Assembly: GCF_963924675.1 (NCBI RefSeq)
Contig: NC_089226.1
Span: 52,407,124 to 52,471,123, forward strand
Source: Phocoena phocoena
Lineage: Eukaryota > Chordata > Mammalia > Artiodactyla > Phocoenidae
Direction: 5' to 3'
DNA length: 64,000 nucleotides
Position numbers and translations under genes: made by a program. Of the stretch, positions 46,431 to 57,205 are shown one piece after another. The notes under the pieces are model-generated. The model searched no databases. It was not told where the DNA came from and worked only from the letters and a program-made list of their open reading frames with translations. The first letter of the stretch is position 1. Each line of letters begins with the position of its first letter.

Positions 46431-46869
46431 GATGAGGATTGAGGAAGAGGAATCAAAGAAAAAAAAATCTTTGACCTTGAAAACGAATGTACTATAAAGG
46501 GCAGCAGGGATAGGTGGGTGGTCCACAGAAGGTGGGGTATGGCCTTGACTAAGATTCACGTTATTTATAACAAAAGGATCAACAATGATGAAAAGTACAT
46601 ACGATTTCCTGCAGTAGTCAATGGACATACCAAGGCTTTGTTGCCTTCTTTTCAAATGAACCAAGGCAATTTGTATTTTGAGTATGGAGAAACTGGTAGT
46701 CACAAATTCAGAGATTAACTAGTCCAGCGAGACAAGAAAACTAAATCTCAAAAGAATGGAGTGACACACTTAGCATCACTCAGGTAAACAGTGGTGGATT
46801 TAGGAATAACCTGGACCCTCTGGATTCCCTCTCTGTGACACTATGTCCCACATATTGTGTGTTTTGACC

Positions 46870-46985
46870 TATTTAATTCATTCATTTCTTTATTCATTAA
46901 CTATTAAGTATAATTTATTCCAGGTACTATTCTTGGTGCTGGGAAAACAGTTATGAATAAAACAGATATGGTCACTATTATCATG
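46870..46985 (-). repeat. L2 LINE 3' end, antisense
   Basis: 'taatttattccaggtactat' and 'agttatgaataaaacagata' match the L2 complement. The MITE at 46,994 begins at its edge. Confidence 0.6.
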
Positions 46986-46993
46986 TGCTAGTA

Positions 46994-47573
46994 CAGCGGG
47001 CACTCCAAATCCATAGGTTTCTCATCCATGGATTCAAAGAACAAAAGATCAAGAATATTTGGGAAAATATTCCAGAAAGTTCCAAAAAGCAAAAGTTGAG
47101 TTTGCTGTATGCTGACAACTATGTACAGTGGACTCCTGAACAACATGGGTTTGAACTGTGTGGGTCCACTTGTATGCAGACTTTTATTTTTTACTTAATA
47201 TGTTGTACAGTACTGTATGAACCACGACTGGGTGAAACTGCGAATGTGGAACCTCAGATACGAAAGGCTGACTGTAGGTTATAAGCAGATTTTTGAATGA
47301 ATGGGGGAGGGGGTTCAAGGTCATTGCCCCTAACCTCCACGTAGTTCAAGGGTCAACTGTACAAAGCATTTACATTCTATTTACAACTATTTACACAGTG
47401 TTTATCTGGTATTAGGTATTATAAGTTATCTAGAGATGATTTAAAGTACATGGGAGAATGTGAGTAGGCTATATGTAAATATATATCATTTTATATGACA
47501 CTTGAGCATCCCTGGATTTTGGTGTCCAAGAAAGACTTGATATATCCCTCCCGGATACTGAGGAATGACTCCA
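46994..47573. mobile_element. Tigger-type MITE (MER2-like), host of a second MITE
   Basis: The left end cagcgggcactccaaatcca follows a TA at 46,992-46,993. The right end is the degenerate complement (ggatactgaggaatgactcc). Between them are 'tttgggaaaatattccagaa', 'caaaaagcaaaagttgagtt' on the left and 'tctagagatgatttaaagta', 'cttgagcatccctggatttt' on the right, consecutive parts of a MER2-like element. They are split by the insertion at 47,126-47,359. Confidence 0.75.
47126..47359. mobile_element. Second Tigger-type MITE, inserted with a TA target duplication
   Basis: The left end CAGTGGACTCCTGAACAAC and the complement of the right end CAGTTGACCCTTGAACTAC are inverted terminal repeats (18 of 23 positions agree). 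TA flanks it exactly at 47,124-47,125 and 47,360-47,361. The element is non-autonomous: 234 bp with no reading frame. Confidence 0.85.
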
Positions 47574-47679
47574 GTCTAGTGGAGGAAACACATTATAAAA
47601 ATGAACTTTAAAAATTAATATAATTGTTCATAGTAAAGTTAGATGCGCTACAGAAACTAAAGGGGATCACTCCTAACCT

Positions 47680-47840
47680 GAGCTTCCTTTTTTATTGGCT
47701 CTGTAGCTTGAACAAGCCATTTGAAATAACCGAGCCTCAGTTTCTTGATCTACAGAAGAGGAATTTTAGTATTTCTTTTTCATGGCTGCTGTATGGATTT
47801 TAGATAAAATATATAATGTATGTTTGCTACAGTGCATGCA
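47680..47840 (+). repeat. MIR SINE
   Basis: 'gcttgaacaagccatttgaa' and 'gagcctcagtttcttgatct' mark the MIR core. Confidence 0.55.
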
Positions 47841-47875
47841 CGAATATATCATGGTCATTAGCATTCTTATTATTA

Positions 47876-48072
47876 CAGGTATACCTCGGATATACTGCAG
47901 GTTTGTTCCAGACCACTGCAATAAAGTGAATATTGCAATAAAGCTACTCACACAAAATTTTTTTTGTTTCTCAGTGCATATAAAAGTCATATTTACACTA
48001 CACCATCTATTAAGTGTGCAGTAGCATTATGTCTAAAAAAACAATGTACATACCTTAATTAAAAACTACTTG
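47876..48072. mobile_element. Tigger1 terminal fragment
   Basis: Begins caggtatacctcggatatac immediately after TA (47,874-47,875), and matches the left end of the Tigger1 at 16,830 in the same orientation ('gtgcatataaaagtcatatt', 'gtacataccttaattaaaaa'). It stops at the SINE at 48,074, and no Tigger sequence resumes beyond. Confidence 0.85.
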
Positions 48073-48073
48073 A

Positions 48074-48255
48074 GGGCTTCCCTGGTGGCGCAGTGGTTGA
48101 GAGTCCGCCTGCCGATGCAGGGGACGTGGGTTCGTGCCCCGGTCCGGGAAGATCCCACATGCCGCGGAGCCTGCGCGTCCGGAGCCTGTGCTCCACAACG
48201 GAGAGGCCACAACAGTGAGAGGCCCGCGTACCGCAAAGAAAAAAAAAAAAAAAAA
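48074..48255 (+). mobile_element. CHR-2-like SINE with an internal deletion
   Basis: Head gggcttccctggtggcgcag, A box and B box-like tRNA promoter elements (ggttcgtgccc), ending in a long A run. Compared with the other copies here, about 28 bases are missing between 'ccgcggagc' and 'ctgcgcgtccgg'. Centre-deleted CHR-2 subfamilies are described in cetaceans; whether this is one of them or a private deletion between short GAGC repeats is unknown. No target duplication is legible. Confidence 0.9.
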
Positions 48256-49056
48256 GCCACACGGAAGTATCACCTCATACTTGTCAGAATGGCCATCATC
48301 ATAATAGATGCTAGAGAGGGTGTGGAGCAAAGGGAACCCTCCTGTACTGTTTGGTGGGGAATGTAAATTGGTGGAGCCACTGTGGAAAAGCAGTATGGAG
48401 GTTCTTTAAAAAACTAAAAATAGAGCTACCATATGATCCATTAATCCCACTCCTTGGCCCATATACCCGGAAAAAACAAAAACTCGAATTCGAAAATATA
48501 CGTGCACCCCAGTGTTCATAGCAGCACTATTTACAATAGCCAAGACATGGAAACAACCCATGTCCATCAACAGACAGTTGGCTTCAGAAGATATGATATA
48601 TATATATAATGGAATATTACTCAGCCATAAAAATGAATGGAATATTGCCATTTGCAGTGACATGGATAGACCTAGAGAATATGAAGTCAGGCAGAAAAAG
48701 TCAAACACTATATGATATCACTTATATGTGGAACCTAAAAGAATAATACAAATGAATCTATATACAAAACAGAAACAAACTCATAGACATAGAAAACAAA
48801 CTTATGGTTACCAAAGAGGAGAGTGAGAGAAGGAGGGATGAATTAGAAGTATGGGATTAACAGATATAAACTACTATATACAAAATAGATAAGCAACAAG
48901 GATTTACTGCATAATACAAAGAATTATATTCAATATCTTATAATAACCTATAATGGACTATAATCTGAAAAAAATATTACTGAATCACTTTGCTGTACAC
49001 CTGAAACTAACACAATATTGTAAGTCAACTATATTTCAAAAAAAAAAAAAAAAAGT
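48256..49056 (+). mobile_element. L1 LINE, 5'-truncated 3' end with poly-A tail
   Basis: Contains the C-terminus of ORF2 with stops ('gtgtggagcaaagggaaccc', 'tcagccataaaaatgaatgg'), a 3' UTR and an A run at 49,039-49,056. About 0.8 kb remain. It directly follows the SINE. Confidence 0.9.
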
Positions 49057-50004
49057 ACCTACCAGATACAAAGCATTGATCTAGCACAACAGGAGAAATA
49101 GAAATGGTATCTAGATTGATCCTATGCTCTTAAGAATTTTTTCTCATGTTTTGTGTCTCTTCCGTCCAGTAATAATTGTATTTTAAGCTGATTTGAAATG
49201 TGCTATTAGCCCAACAGTTTTAGGCCCTATTAAAAGACTAGTCAAAGCCCCACTTCTGTGTTGTAACCCCAACAAAACGGTGGGGAGAAGTATTTATACA
49301 CACATCCATTGTGTACATTCATAGGAGCAGAGAAAACTGTACCCTGGGAAACTGCAATGCTATTTGATAGGGAAAGCAACATTTTTATTTTAAGGACTCA
49401 ATGGAAATTTGTGAAGGTTCTCCCCCCACACCCCCCTGCCACTCATAGTGAGTTTTCATTTTTCGTATTTCCACAGCTGTACATATTTTATTCCAGCAGA
49501 TGCAACTGGAACTTCCAAATTGATCACCATTAATTAGAGCCAGTGCACACTGTGGGGGGAGGGTGAAGGCTGGGAAGCAATAACAGTGATTCCCCAGGAC
49601 CCAGCAATTACAAAGCCCAGTGTGTTTGATGCCTCAGTCAGTGCTATCCTGAGCCTTTCCCATTCATGCGGCTGGCTCAGCTGTGTGCATGAAATAAAGA
49701 CACACAGGACAGACTCGAAGGATGTATGTAGGAAAAGTGGATTAAGGGACTGGGAGCACACATGCCCTGCATCTTTCCTTAGTGAGCCTTTTAGAGCTGC
49801 TTGCGACACAGGTGAGAGGTCAGGCACCAGGGGTTAAGCGGGCACTAGAAGACCAGTGCCCTCCTCCTGCTTTCCACTCCCAACAAGCCAAACTAAAAAA
49901 TACTGGTCTCTACCATCACGTGTCACCTCTCCAGTTTATGCAGTAAGAAAAGAATGTCTGTGCCCTGAGAAGTTCAAGGACCCAAGAGAGGGGTAGGGTG
50001 GTAC
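49057..50004. other. Mostly unassigned DNA after the L1 tail
   Basis: The first 80 bases (gtacctaccagatacaaagc) may be an L2 antisense end into which the L1 inserted. The rest contains no recognised repeat or exon. Confidence 0.35.
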
Positions 50005-50200
50005 AATGGTTTGGTACCTGGCCTCAGTAGCCAAACAGCCTGGGATACCACTTGCCAGCTGAGTGGCCTTAGACAAATTGCCTCTTGTCTCTAAGCCTGT
50101 TTCCTACTCCAAAGATTGGATAAACGTAATAGTAATCACCTCATGGGAGACAAAATAATGCCAGTAAGCAACTAATAGGTATTATACATACCCTAATATT
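50005..50200 (+). repeat. MIR SINE
   Basis: 'ttgccagctgagtggcctta' and 'gtctctaagcctgtttccta' mark the MIR. Confidence 0.7.
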
Positions 50201-50339
50201 AACATTGTTATTAAGACGTATGTACGGGAACAGACTTCACTCCTAAACAAAGTATTTTGTCATCTCCTTCTCTCCTTTGGAGAGCTGAACCTAGCAAAAT
50301 AGAAAGAAATGTGAGTTTCCTTTTATCTTTCTTAATTGA

Positions 50340-50550
50340 CACTAGACTATGGCATCACTCAAACCCGGGTCTGGAGCCCAACTCTGCCACTGGTATAACC
50401 TTGGACATATTATTTATCCTCTTTAAACCTACTTTATAAAGAGATTTAATAATATCAGGCTTGCAGTTCTGTTGTGAGGATTTGGAGGTATCATATTTGA
50501 CCTGCTAACACAGTGTTTGCACATAGTAGATTCTTCATAAATGACAGTCC
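50340..50550 (+). repeat. MIR SINE
   Basis: In order: 'ggagcccaactctgccactg', 'acctactttataaagagatt', 'cacagtgtttgcacatagta'. Confidence 0.75.
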
Positions 50551-50988
50551 TCTCCCACTTCCCAGCCAAATGCTCAGAACATTTTCAGACATCTGGGTTT
50601 TGTGTTCCCATCCCCCTCCTGCTAAAGGTCACATGCTTCAATCCTGTTATCTGACTAAAAGGGTAACTGGGAGAATGTACACAGAGGGTGAGGGCAGGAG
50701 ACAGGACCCACAGCACTTACTGAACAGAGAGGACTTAATCTAAAAGCATTGTTTTGTTTTGTTTTTTGTTATTGAGCTACATGAGCTGCTTGTATATTTT
50801 GGAGATTAATCCTTTGTCAGTTGCTTCACTTACTAATATTTTCTCCCACTCTGAGGGTTGTCTTTTCATCTTGTTTATAGTTTCCTTTGCTCTGCAAAAG
50901 CTTTTAGGTTTCAATAGGTCCCATTTGTTTATTTTTTATTTTATTTCCGTTACTCTAGGAGGTGGGTCAAAAAGGATCTTGCTGTGAT

Positions 50989-53885
50989 TTATCTCATAGA
51001 ATGATCTATGTTTCCCTCTAAGAATTTTATAGCATCTGGCCTTACATTTAGCTCTTTAATCCATTTTGAGTTTATTTTTGTATATGGTGTCAGGGAGTGT
51101 TCTAACTTCATTCTTTTACATGAAGCTGTCCAGTTTTCCCAGCTCCACTTATTGAAGAGACTGTCTTTTCTCCATTGAATATTCTTGTCTCCTTTGTCAA
51201 AGATAAGTTGACCATATGTGTGTGGGTTTAACTCTGGGCTTTCTATCCTTTCCATTGATCTATATTTCTTTTTTTTATGCCAGTACCATACTGTCTTGAT
51301 TACTGTAGCTTTGTAGTATAGTCTGAAGTCAGAGAGCCTGATTCCTCCAGGTCTGTATTTCTTTCTCAAGTTTGCTTTGGCTATTTGGGGTCTTCTGTGT
51401 TTCCATACAAATTGTAAAATTTTTTGTTCTAGTTCTGTAAAAAAATGCCATTGGTATTTTGATAGGGATTGCATTGAATCTGTAGGTTGTTTTGTAGTAA
51501 AGTCATTTTCACAATGTTGATTCTCCCAATCCAAGGACATGGTATATCTTTCCATCTGTTTGTATCGTCTTTGATTTCTTTCATCAGTGTCTTATAGTTT
51601 TCTACATACAGGTCTTTTGCCTCCTTAGGTAAGTTTATTCCTAGGTATTTTATGCTTTCTGTTGCAATCGTAAATGGGAGTGTTTCATTGATTTCTCTTT
51701 CTGGTTTTTCATTGTTAGTGTATAGGAATACCAGAGATTTCTGTGCATTAATTTTGTATCCTGCTAGTTTACCAAATTCATTGATTAGCTCTATTAGTTT
51801 TCTGGTAGCAACCTTAGGATTCTCTATATAGTATCATGTCATCTGCAAACAGTGACAGTTTTACTTCTTCTTTTCCAATTTGAATTCCTTTTCTTTCTTC
51901 TTCTTCTCTGATTGCCATGGCTAAAACTTCCAAAACTATGTTGAATAATAGCAGTGAGAGTGGGCAACCTTGTCTTCCTCCTGATCTTAGAGGAAATGCT
52001 TTCAGATTTTCACCATTATGAGTGATATTGGCTGTGTTTGTCATATATGGCTTTTATTATGCTGAGGTAGGTTCCCTCTGTGCCCACTTTATGGAAAGTT
52101 TTTATCATAAGTGGGTATTGAATTTTGTCAAAAGCTTTTTCTGCATCTATTGAGATGATCATATGGTTTTTTGTTTGTTTTTTTTTGCGGTACGCAGGCC
52201 TCTCACTGTTGTGACCTCTCCTGTTGTGGAGCACAGGGCTCCGGACAATCAGGCTCAGCGGCCATGGCTTACGGGCCCAGCCACTCTGCGGCATGTGGGA
52301 TCTTCCCGGACTGGGGCACGAACCCATGTCCCCTGCATTGGCAGGCAAACTCTCAACCACTGTGCCACCAGGGAAGCCCCATATGGTTTTTATCCTTCAG
52401 TTTGTTAATATGGTGTATCACATTGATTCTTTTGCATATATTGAAAAATCTTTGCATTCCTGAGATAAATGTCACTTGATCATGGTGTATGATCCTTTTA
52501 ATTGTGCTGTTGGATTCTGTTTGCTAGTATTTTGTTGAGGATTTTTGCACCTATGTTCATCAGTGATATTGGCCTGTAGTTTTCTTTTTTTGTGACATCT
52601 TTGTCTAGTTTTGGTATCAGGGTGATGGTGGCCTCGTAGAATGAGTTTGGGAGTGTTCCTCCCTCTGCTATATTTTGGAAGAGTTTGAGAAGGATAGGTG
52701 TCAGCTCTTCTCTAAATGTTTGATAGAATTTGCCTGTGAAGCCATCTGGCCTTGGGCTTTTGTTTGGAAAACTTTTAATCACAGTTCCAGTTTCAGTGCT
52801 TGTGATTGGTCTGTTCATGTTTACTATTTTTTCTTAGTTCAGTTGTGGAAGGTTGTACTTTTCTAAGAATTTGTCCATTTCCTCCAGGTTGTCCATTTTA
52901 TTGGCATATAGTTGCTTGTAGTAGTCTCTCATGATCCTTTGTATTTCTGCAGTGTCAGTTGTTTTTTCTGCTTTTTCATTTCTAATTCTGCTGATTTGAG
53001 TCTTCTCCCTTTTTTTCCTGATGAGTCTGGCTAATGGTTTATCAATTTTGTTTATCTTCTCAAAGAACCAACTTTTAGTTTTATTGATCTTAGCTATTGT
53101 TTCCTTCGTTTCTTTTTTCATTTATTTATGATCTAATCTTTATGATTTCTTTCCTTCTGCTAACTTTAGGGTATTTTTTGTTCTTCTTTCTCTAATTGGT
53201 TTTAGGTGTAAGGTTTATTTGAGATTTTTCTTGTTTCTTGTTTCTTGAGGTAGGATTGTTCCCTCTTAGAACTGCTTTTCCTGAATCCCATAGGTTTTGG
53301 CCTGTCACGTTTTCATTGTCCTTTGTTTCTAGGTATTTTTTGATTTCCTCTTTGATTTCTTCAGTGATCTCTTGGTTGTTTAGTAGCGTATTATTTAGCC
53401 GCCATGTGTTTGTAATTTTTACAGTTTTTTCCCCTGTAACTGATATCTAGTCTCATAGCACTGTGGCCGCAAAAGATGCTTGATACAATTTCAATTTTCT
53501 TAAATTTACCGAGACTTGATTTGTAAACCAAGATGTGATCTGTCCTGGAGAATATTCCATGTGCACCTGAGAAGAAAGTGTATTCTGTTGTTTTTGGATG
53601 GAATGTCCTATAAATATCAATTAAATCCATCTCATCTAATGTGTCATTTAAAGCTGTGTTTCCTTATTTATTTTCTGTTTGGATGATCTGTCCATTGGTG
53701 TAAGTGGAATGTTAAAGTCACCTACTATTATTGTGTTACTGTTGATTTCCCATTTTATGGCTGTTACCATTTGCCTTATGCACTGAGGTGCTCCTATGTT
53801 GGGTTCATAGTTATTTACAATTGTTATATCTTCTTCTTGGGTTGATCCCTTGATCATTATATAGTGTCCTTCCTTGTGTCTTGTA
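50989..53885 (-). pseudogene. L1 ORF2 pseudogene, inverted part (endonuclease to reverse transcriptase)
   Basis: Pieces from N to C terminus: endonuclease segments around 53,391-53,850 with [14 protein letters not shown], here keeping the catalytic GDFN; linker at 52,834-53,121; reverse transcriptase at 52,498-52,818 ([18 protein letters not shown]) and 51,814-52,044 ([10 protein letters not shown], active site intact); and a 188-codon downstream piece at 50,989-51,555 ([19 protein letters not shown]). A SINE at 52,172 and several frameshifts and stops break the gene. It is better preserved at the active sites than the copy at 19,640-23,990. Confidence 0.85.
52172..52379 (-). mobile_element. 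CHR-2-like SINE inside the inverted L1 segment
   Basis: The target duplication catatggttttt flanks it at 52,160-52,171 and 52,380-52,391. It shows several CpG-to-TpG changes (for example ccactctgcggcatgtggga), so it looks somewhat older than the other copies. Confidence 0.95.
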
Positions 53886-54508
53886 CCAATCCAAAAATAG
53901 GCAGAAGACCTAAATAGACATTTCTCCAAAGAAGACATACAGATTGCCAACAAACACATGAAAAGACTCTCAACATCACTAACATCATTAGAGAAATACA
54001 AATCAAAACCACAATGAGATATCACCTCCCACTGATCAGAATGACCATCATCAAAAAATCTACAAACAATAAATGCTGGAGGGGGTGTGGAGAAAAGGGA
54101 GCCCTCATGCACTGTTGGTGGGAATGTAAATTGATACAGCCACTATGGAGAACAGTATGGAGGTTCCTTAAAATACTAAAAATAGAACTACCCTATGACC
54201 CAGCAATTCCACTACCTGGCATATACCCTGAGAAAACCATAATTCAGAAAGACAGATATACCACAATGTTCATTGCAGCACTATTTACAATTGCCAGGAC
54301 ATGGAAGCAACCTAAATGTCCATCAACAGATGAATGGATAAAGAAGATGTGGCACATATATACAATGGAATATTACTCAGCCATAAAAAGGAATGAAACT
54401 GAGTTATTTGTAATGAGGTGGATGGACCTAGAGTCTGTCATACAGAGTGAAGTAAGTCAGGAAGAGAGAAACAAATACAGTATGCTAACGTGCATATATG
54501 GAATCTAA
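53886..54508 (+). pseudogene. L1 ORF2 C-terminus, sense part
   Basis: A 164-codon open stretch at 54,014-54,508 carries the cysteine-rich ORF2 C-terminus ([19 protein letters not shown]) followed by WHIYTMEYYSAIKRNE and the natural ORF2 end region (YSMLTCIYGI). It is separated from the rest of ORF2 by the inversion, so it cannot be translated as part of a complete protein. Confidence 0.85.
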
Positions 54509-54750
54509 AAAAGCGGTACTGATGAACCTAGTAGCAGGGCAGGGATAAAGACACAGACGTAGAGAATGGACTTGAGGACATGGGGAGGGGGAAGGGTAAG
54601 TTGAGACAAAGTGAGAGAATGGCATGGACATATATACACTACCAAATGTAAAACAGATGGCTAGTGAGAAGCTGCTGCATTGCACAGGGAGATCAGCTCG
54701 GTGTTTTGTGATGACCTAGAGGGCTGGGATAGGGAGGGTGGGAGGGAGCC

Positions 54751-55439
54751 AGTAAGTCCCTTCTTCCTCCTCCAAACTTGTAGTCTCCTTCTAGCACCCC
54801 CTACTGGCAGGCTGAACACGGAGCAGCAGACAAAGGAGAAAAGGGGGAAACAGAGTCCATGAAACAGAAACATTCTTTGTCCCAGGTGCAGATGTCCTTG
54901 TGATGAGTTGTATCCCCCTTTTCGTAAGCTGACTTTTCCACTCCGACTTCCATCTCATGTTCTATCTACCAACACTTCCTAGATCCCCTTGCTGAGGAGC
55001 TTGGTGTAAACAGGGACAAAAACAGGACTTACCCTCCAGTGTGCTTTTATCCATTGTAGTCTTGAGAGTGAGGAATTGCCCCCCAGATATCTACCAGTGG
55101 GCAGAACTAGTTTGGTGACTGTATGAAGTAAAAAGGGGAGGAAGTAATGAGACATTGGGGGCAAAAGTATTCTGTATCCTGGGGAGGGAGGTTGCAGATA
55201 TTGTTGCTGTTAAAATGTCAGGAGTACAGTATCTCTTGCAAGGGATAAAAATAGTCTCATCGTTAATTACATAACATTACAGCAGACAGTGACTACTTTT
55301 ATGTATTATTGTAATTGATCCACAAATAATAATGTGATCTAGTTAATACTAACAACTACACAGATGAGGAAACAGATATAGAGAGTTTATGTGACCTAAA
55401 CATGATTACCCATATAGGATATGAGTGGGGATGTAGAGT
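54751..55439. other. Unassigned DNA
   Basis: No named repeat recognised. The phrase 'tagcaccccctactggcagg' at 54,793 resembles motifs found in several old LTRs but is not enough to assign one. Confidence 0.35.
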
Positions 55440-55710
55440 GACACAGTAAAAATAGCATGAATTTGAAGTCAGACCATCCATGTGTGAATCTTGGTTGTCA
55501 TTGACCACTTGAGAGACCTAGGTCACCATACCATTGCCTGACAATCTTTGACCTAAAAAGAAAAATAAAGACACAGTATATTTCTCTTAATATTGTGAAG
55601 TTTAAGTGATAGAAGACATTTAAAATGGCTAGTTCAGTACTTGGCACAAAGGGGACAGCTGTTGTTTTGTTTGCTTTTGTAGTTTTTGTTGTAATAATTG
55701 TTTTGATGAT
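55440..55710 (+). repeat. MIR SINE
   Basis: 'aatttgaagtcagaccatcc', 'ttgtgaagtttaagtgatag' and 'gttcagtacttggcacaaag' follow MIR order. Confidence 0.65.
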
Positions 55711-56200
55711 GATAAGGAAAATGCTCATGGCTTGCTTAGCTAAAATTTGAATCCAGGACTTTTGTCTTTAGACCTTACACTCTTCATTAACGCACTGCTT
55801 CCCCGCCTCCCCCAGCATCTGTCTTTCTCAAGCATTAGGCAGAAGAGTTTAAATTTGATTTTTGTCTACTTTTAAATATAATCAAAGTCTACATGTTCAT
55901 ACCAATTACAGCCTTTGGATTGGCAACACCATCCAGCACTCTTATTTTAGTGTTTATGTGTGTAAAGAAAGACCGAGGGCTAACTAGCTCCATTGCATAC
56001 AAACTAAAACCAGAACAGCTCTTCATTCTTGCAAGATAAGCAGAAAAAACCCCATTAGCAACAACACTCAGTCAAGCAGGCAGGTCTAGCACATCAGGGT
56101 GTGTAACTGAAAGAGCTGCTGATACAAAAACCAAGAAGGTGTGTGAGATACGTTATTCACTTCATGACGGCTAAGCACACAACAAAAATCACCTGGAAGG
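55711..56200. other. Unassigned unique DNA
   Basis: No named repeat or plausible exon recognised. Confidence 0.4.
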
Positions 56201-56280
56201 TACAGAAGTTTGCAGGGAGCTCTTTAGAGCCATAACAAGGTACAGAAGTTTGCAGGGAGCTCTTTAGAGCCATAACAAGG
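56201..56280. repeat. Exact 2 x 40 bp tandem duplication
   Basis: The 40-base unit starting tacagaagtttgcagggagc and ending ccataacaagg occurs at 56,201-56,240 and again at 56,241-56,280 without a difference. The four bases AAGG precede the first copy too, so the event used a 4-base microhomology. It is either a recent duplication or an assembly artefact. Confidence 0.97.
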
Positions 56281-56584
56281 AACTTCAGCAGTAAGGAAAG
56301 GATGTATGAATGCAGCTCAGGCAATATCTGTTTTCTTTTAGGGGTTTGAACTGATTATGCATTGTGAAGACCTTTGTCCCAGACAAAATTAGAAGTCAAG
56401 TTAGTGATACTCCAGACAGCTCACACTAATTACTACCTCTCTTACAGTCATGACTTTTTAGTGCCAGAACTTTCACTTGCTCATTAGAGGTTTCAAAAAG
56501 TTATGTGTGTTGTTTCACTTTTGAGAAGTTGAAATGGTACCGAGCTGTTTAAACGTTTGTGTCATCGAGGCTACCATTCACAAA
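56281..56584. other. Unassigned unique DNA
   Basis: No named repeat or plausible exon recognised. Confidence 0.4.
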
Positions 56585-56850
56585 ATATTTAATCAGCACC
56601 TACAGTCGTAATAATAACTGCCGTTAGGTGAACACCAAAAGGCATCAGGATATATGGGGTTACTCTGTGCATAATTTCTCTAATCCTGAGAAAGACCTTT
56701 CTAGGTATTGCGACCCTTATTTTGTAGATCAGGAAACTGAGCCTTGGTGTCAATGAATTTGCCCAAAGTTACACAGCTACTAAAAGCAGAGGCAGGAGTC
56801 CTTGACTCCTGTCTCTCTAATCTCAAATCCTGCATTCTTTAAAGTCTATT
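56585..56850 (-). repeat. MIR SINE, antisense
   Basis: In order: 'tttaatcagcacctacagtc', 'gatcaggaaactgagccttg', 'aaagttacacagctactaaa', 'gcaggagtccttgactcctg'. Confidence 0.8.
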
Positions 56851-56964
56851 ATATTACCTATAGGCACATAATGTCCCCAACAGAGTAAAAGCAAATCCAA
56901 TACTATAGTTGTATCTATGTCATGAGAAAATGTCTTTATGTTCCACTTTTTCCCCCTCAAAAAT

Positions 56965-57110
56965 GAGCTGTGTATCCATTCAAATTCTTGCTTCACCACT
57001 TACCAGCTAGGGGACCTTGGGCACCTTTCCTTCCTCTAGTGTAGGTCCCGCAGTCTATCAGAGTAGCTTGCACTGGGCATTAAATGCGAAAGCTCTGCAG
57101 CGTGCCTTTA
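56965..57110 (+). repeat. MIR SINE
   Basis: 'cttgcttcaccacttaccag' and 'aggggaccttgggcaccttt' mark the MIR core. Confidence 0.65.
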
Positions 57111-57117
57111 CCACGGG

Positions 57118-57205
57118 TGTGTTTGTTCATTCATCCCTTTAACAAGCTTTCTGTGAATGCCTGGGATTCTGGGAATGCTGTGCTAGACCCATACTGAATG
57201 ATTAA
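57118..57205 (-). repeat. L2 LINE 3' end, antisense, short
   Basis: 'gttcattcatccctttaaca' with 'gggaatgctgtgctagaccc' matches the L2 3' end complement. Confidence 0.45.

Larger units (their letters stand above)
50745..54750 (+). mobile_element. L1 LINE with inverted 5' portion (twin-primed type), missing its 3' end
   Basis: From 50,745 to 53,885 the sequence is L1 ORF2 on the minus strand. At 53,886 it switches to L1 on the + strand and continues through the ORF2 C-terminus and 3' UTR to about 54,750. The left end of the inverted part and the first bases of the + strand part are adjacent in the L1 map: compare the junction 'accaatccaaaaataggcag' with the continuous L1 around 20,205-20,240. 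Nothing is therefore lost or duplicated between them. This is the product expected of twin priming on one L1 RNA. The last 120-150 bases of the 3' UTR and the poly-A tail are absent, so a later deletion or a different rearrangement must also be considered. Confidence 0.85.

Noticed and set aside
48074..48255. tRNA gene suggested by A and B box-like motifs
   Set aside because: The tRNA-like portion is the head of a SINE with a poly-A tail. It lacks a foldable acceptor stem and 3' end; the same applies to the other five copies.
53648..54112. 154-codon open frame on the minus strand
   Set aside because: It crosses the L1 inversion junction at 53,885, joining antisense of one L1 part to sense of another. 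It is an artificial fusion, not a gene.
56201..56280. CRISPR-like repeat
   Set aside because: Only two units, directly adjacent with no spacer, in a mammalian genome; it is a simple tandem duplication.
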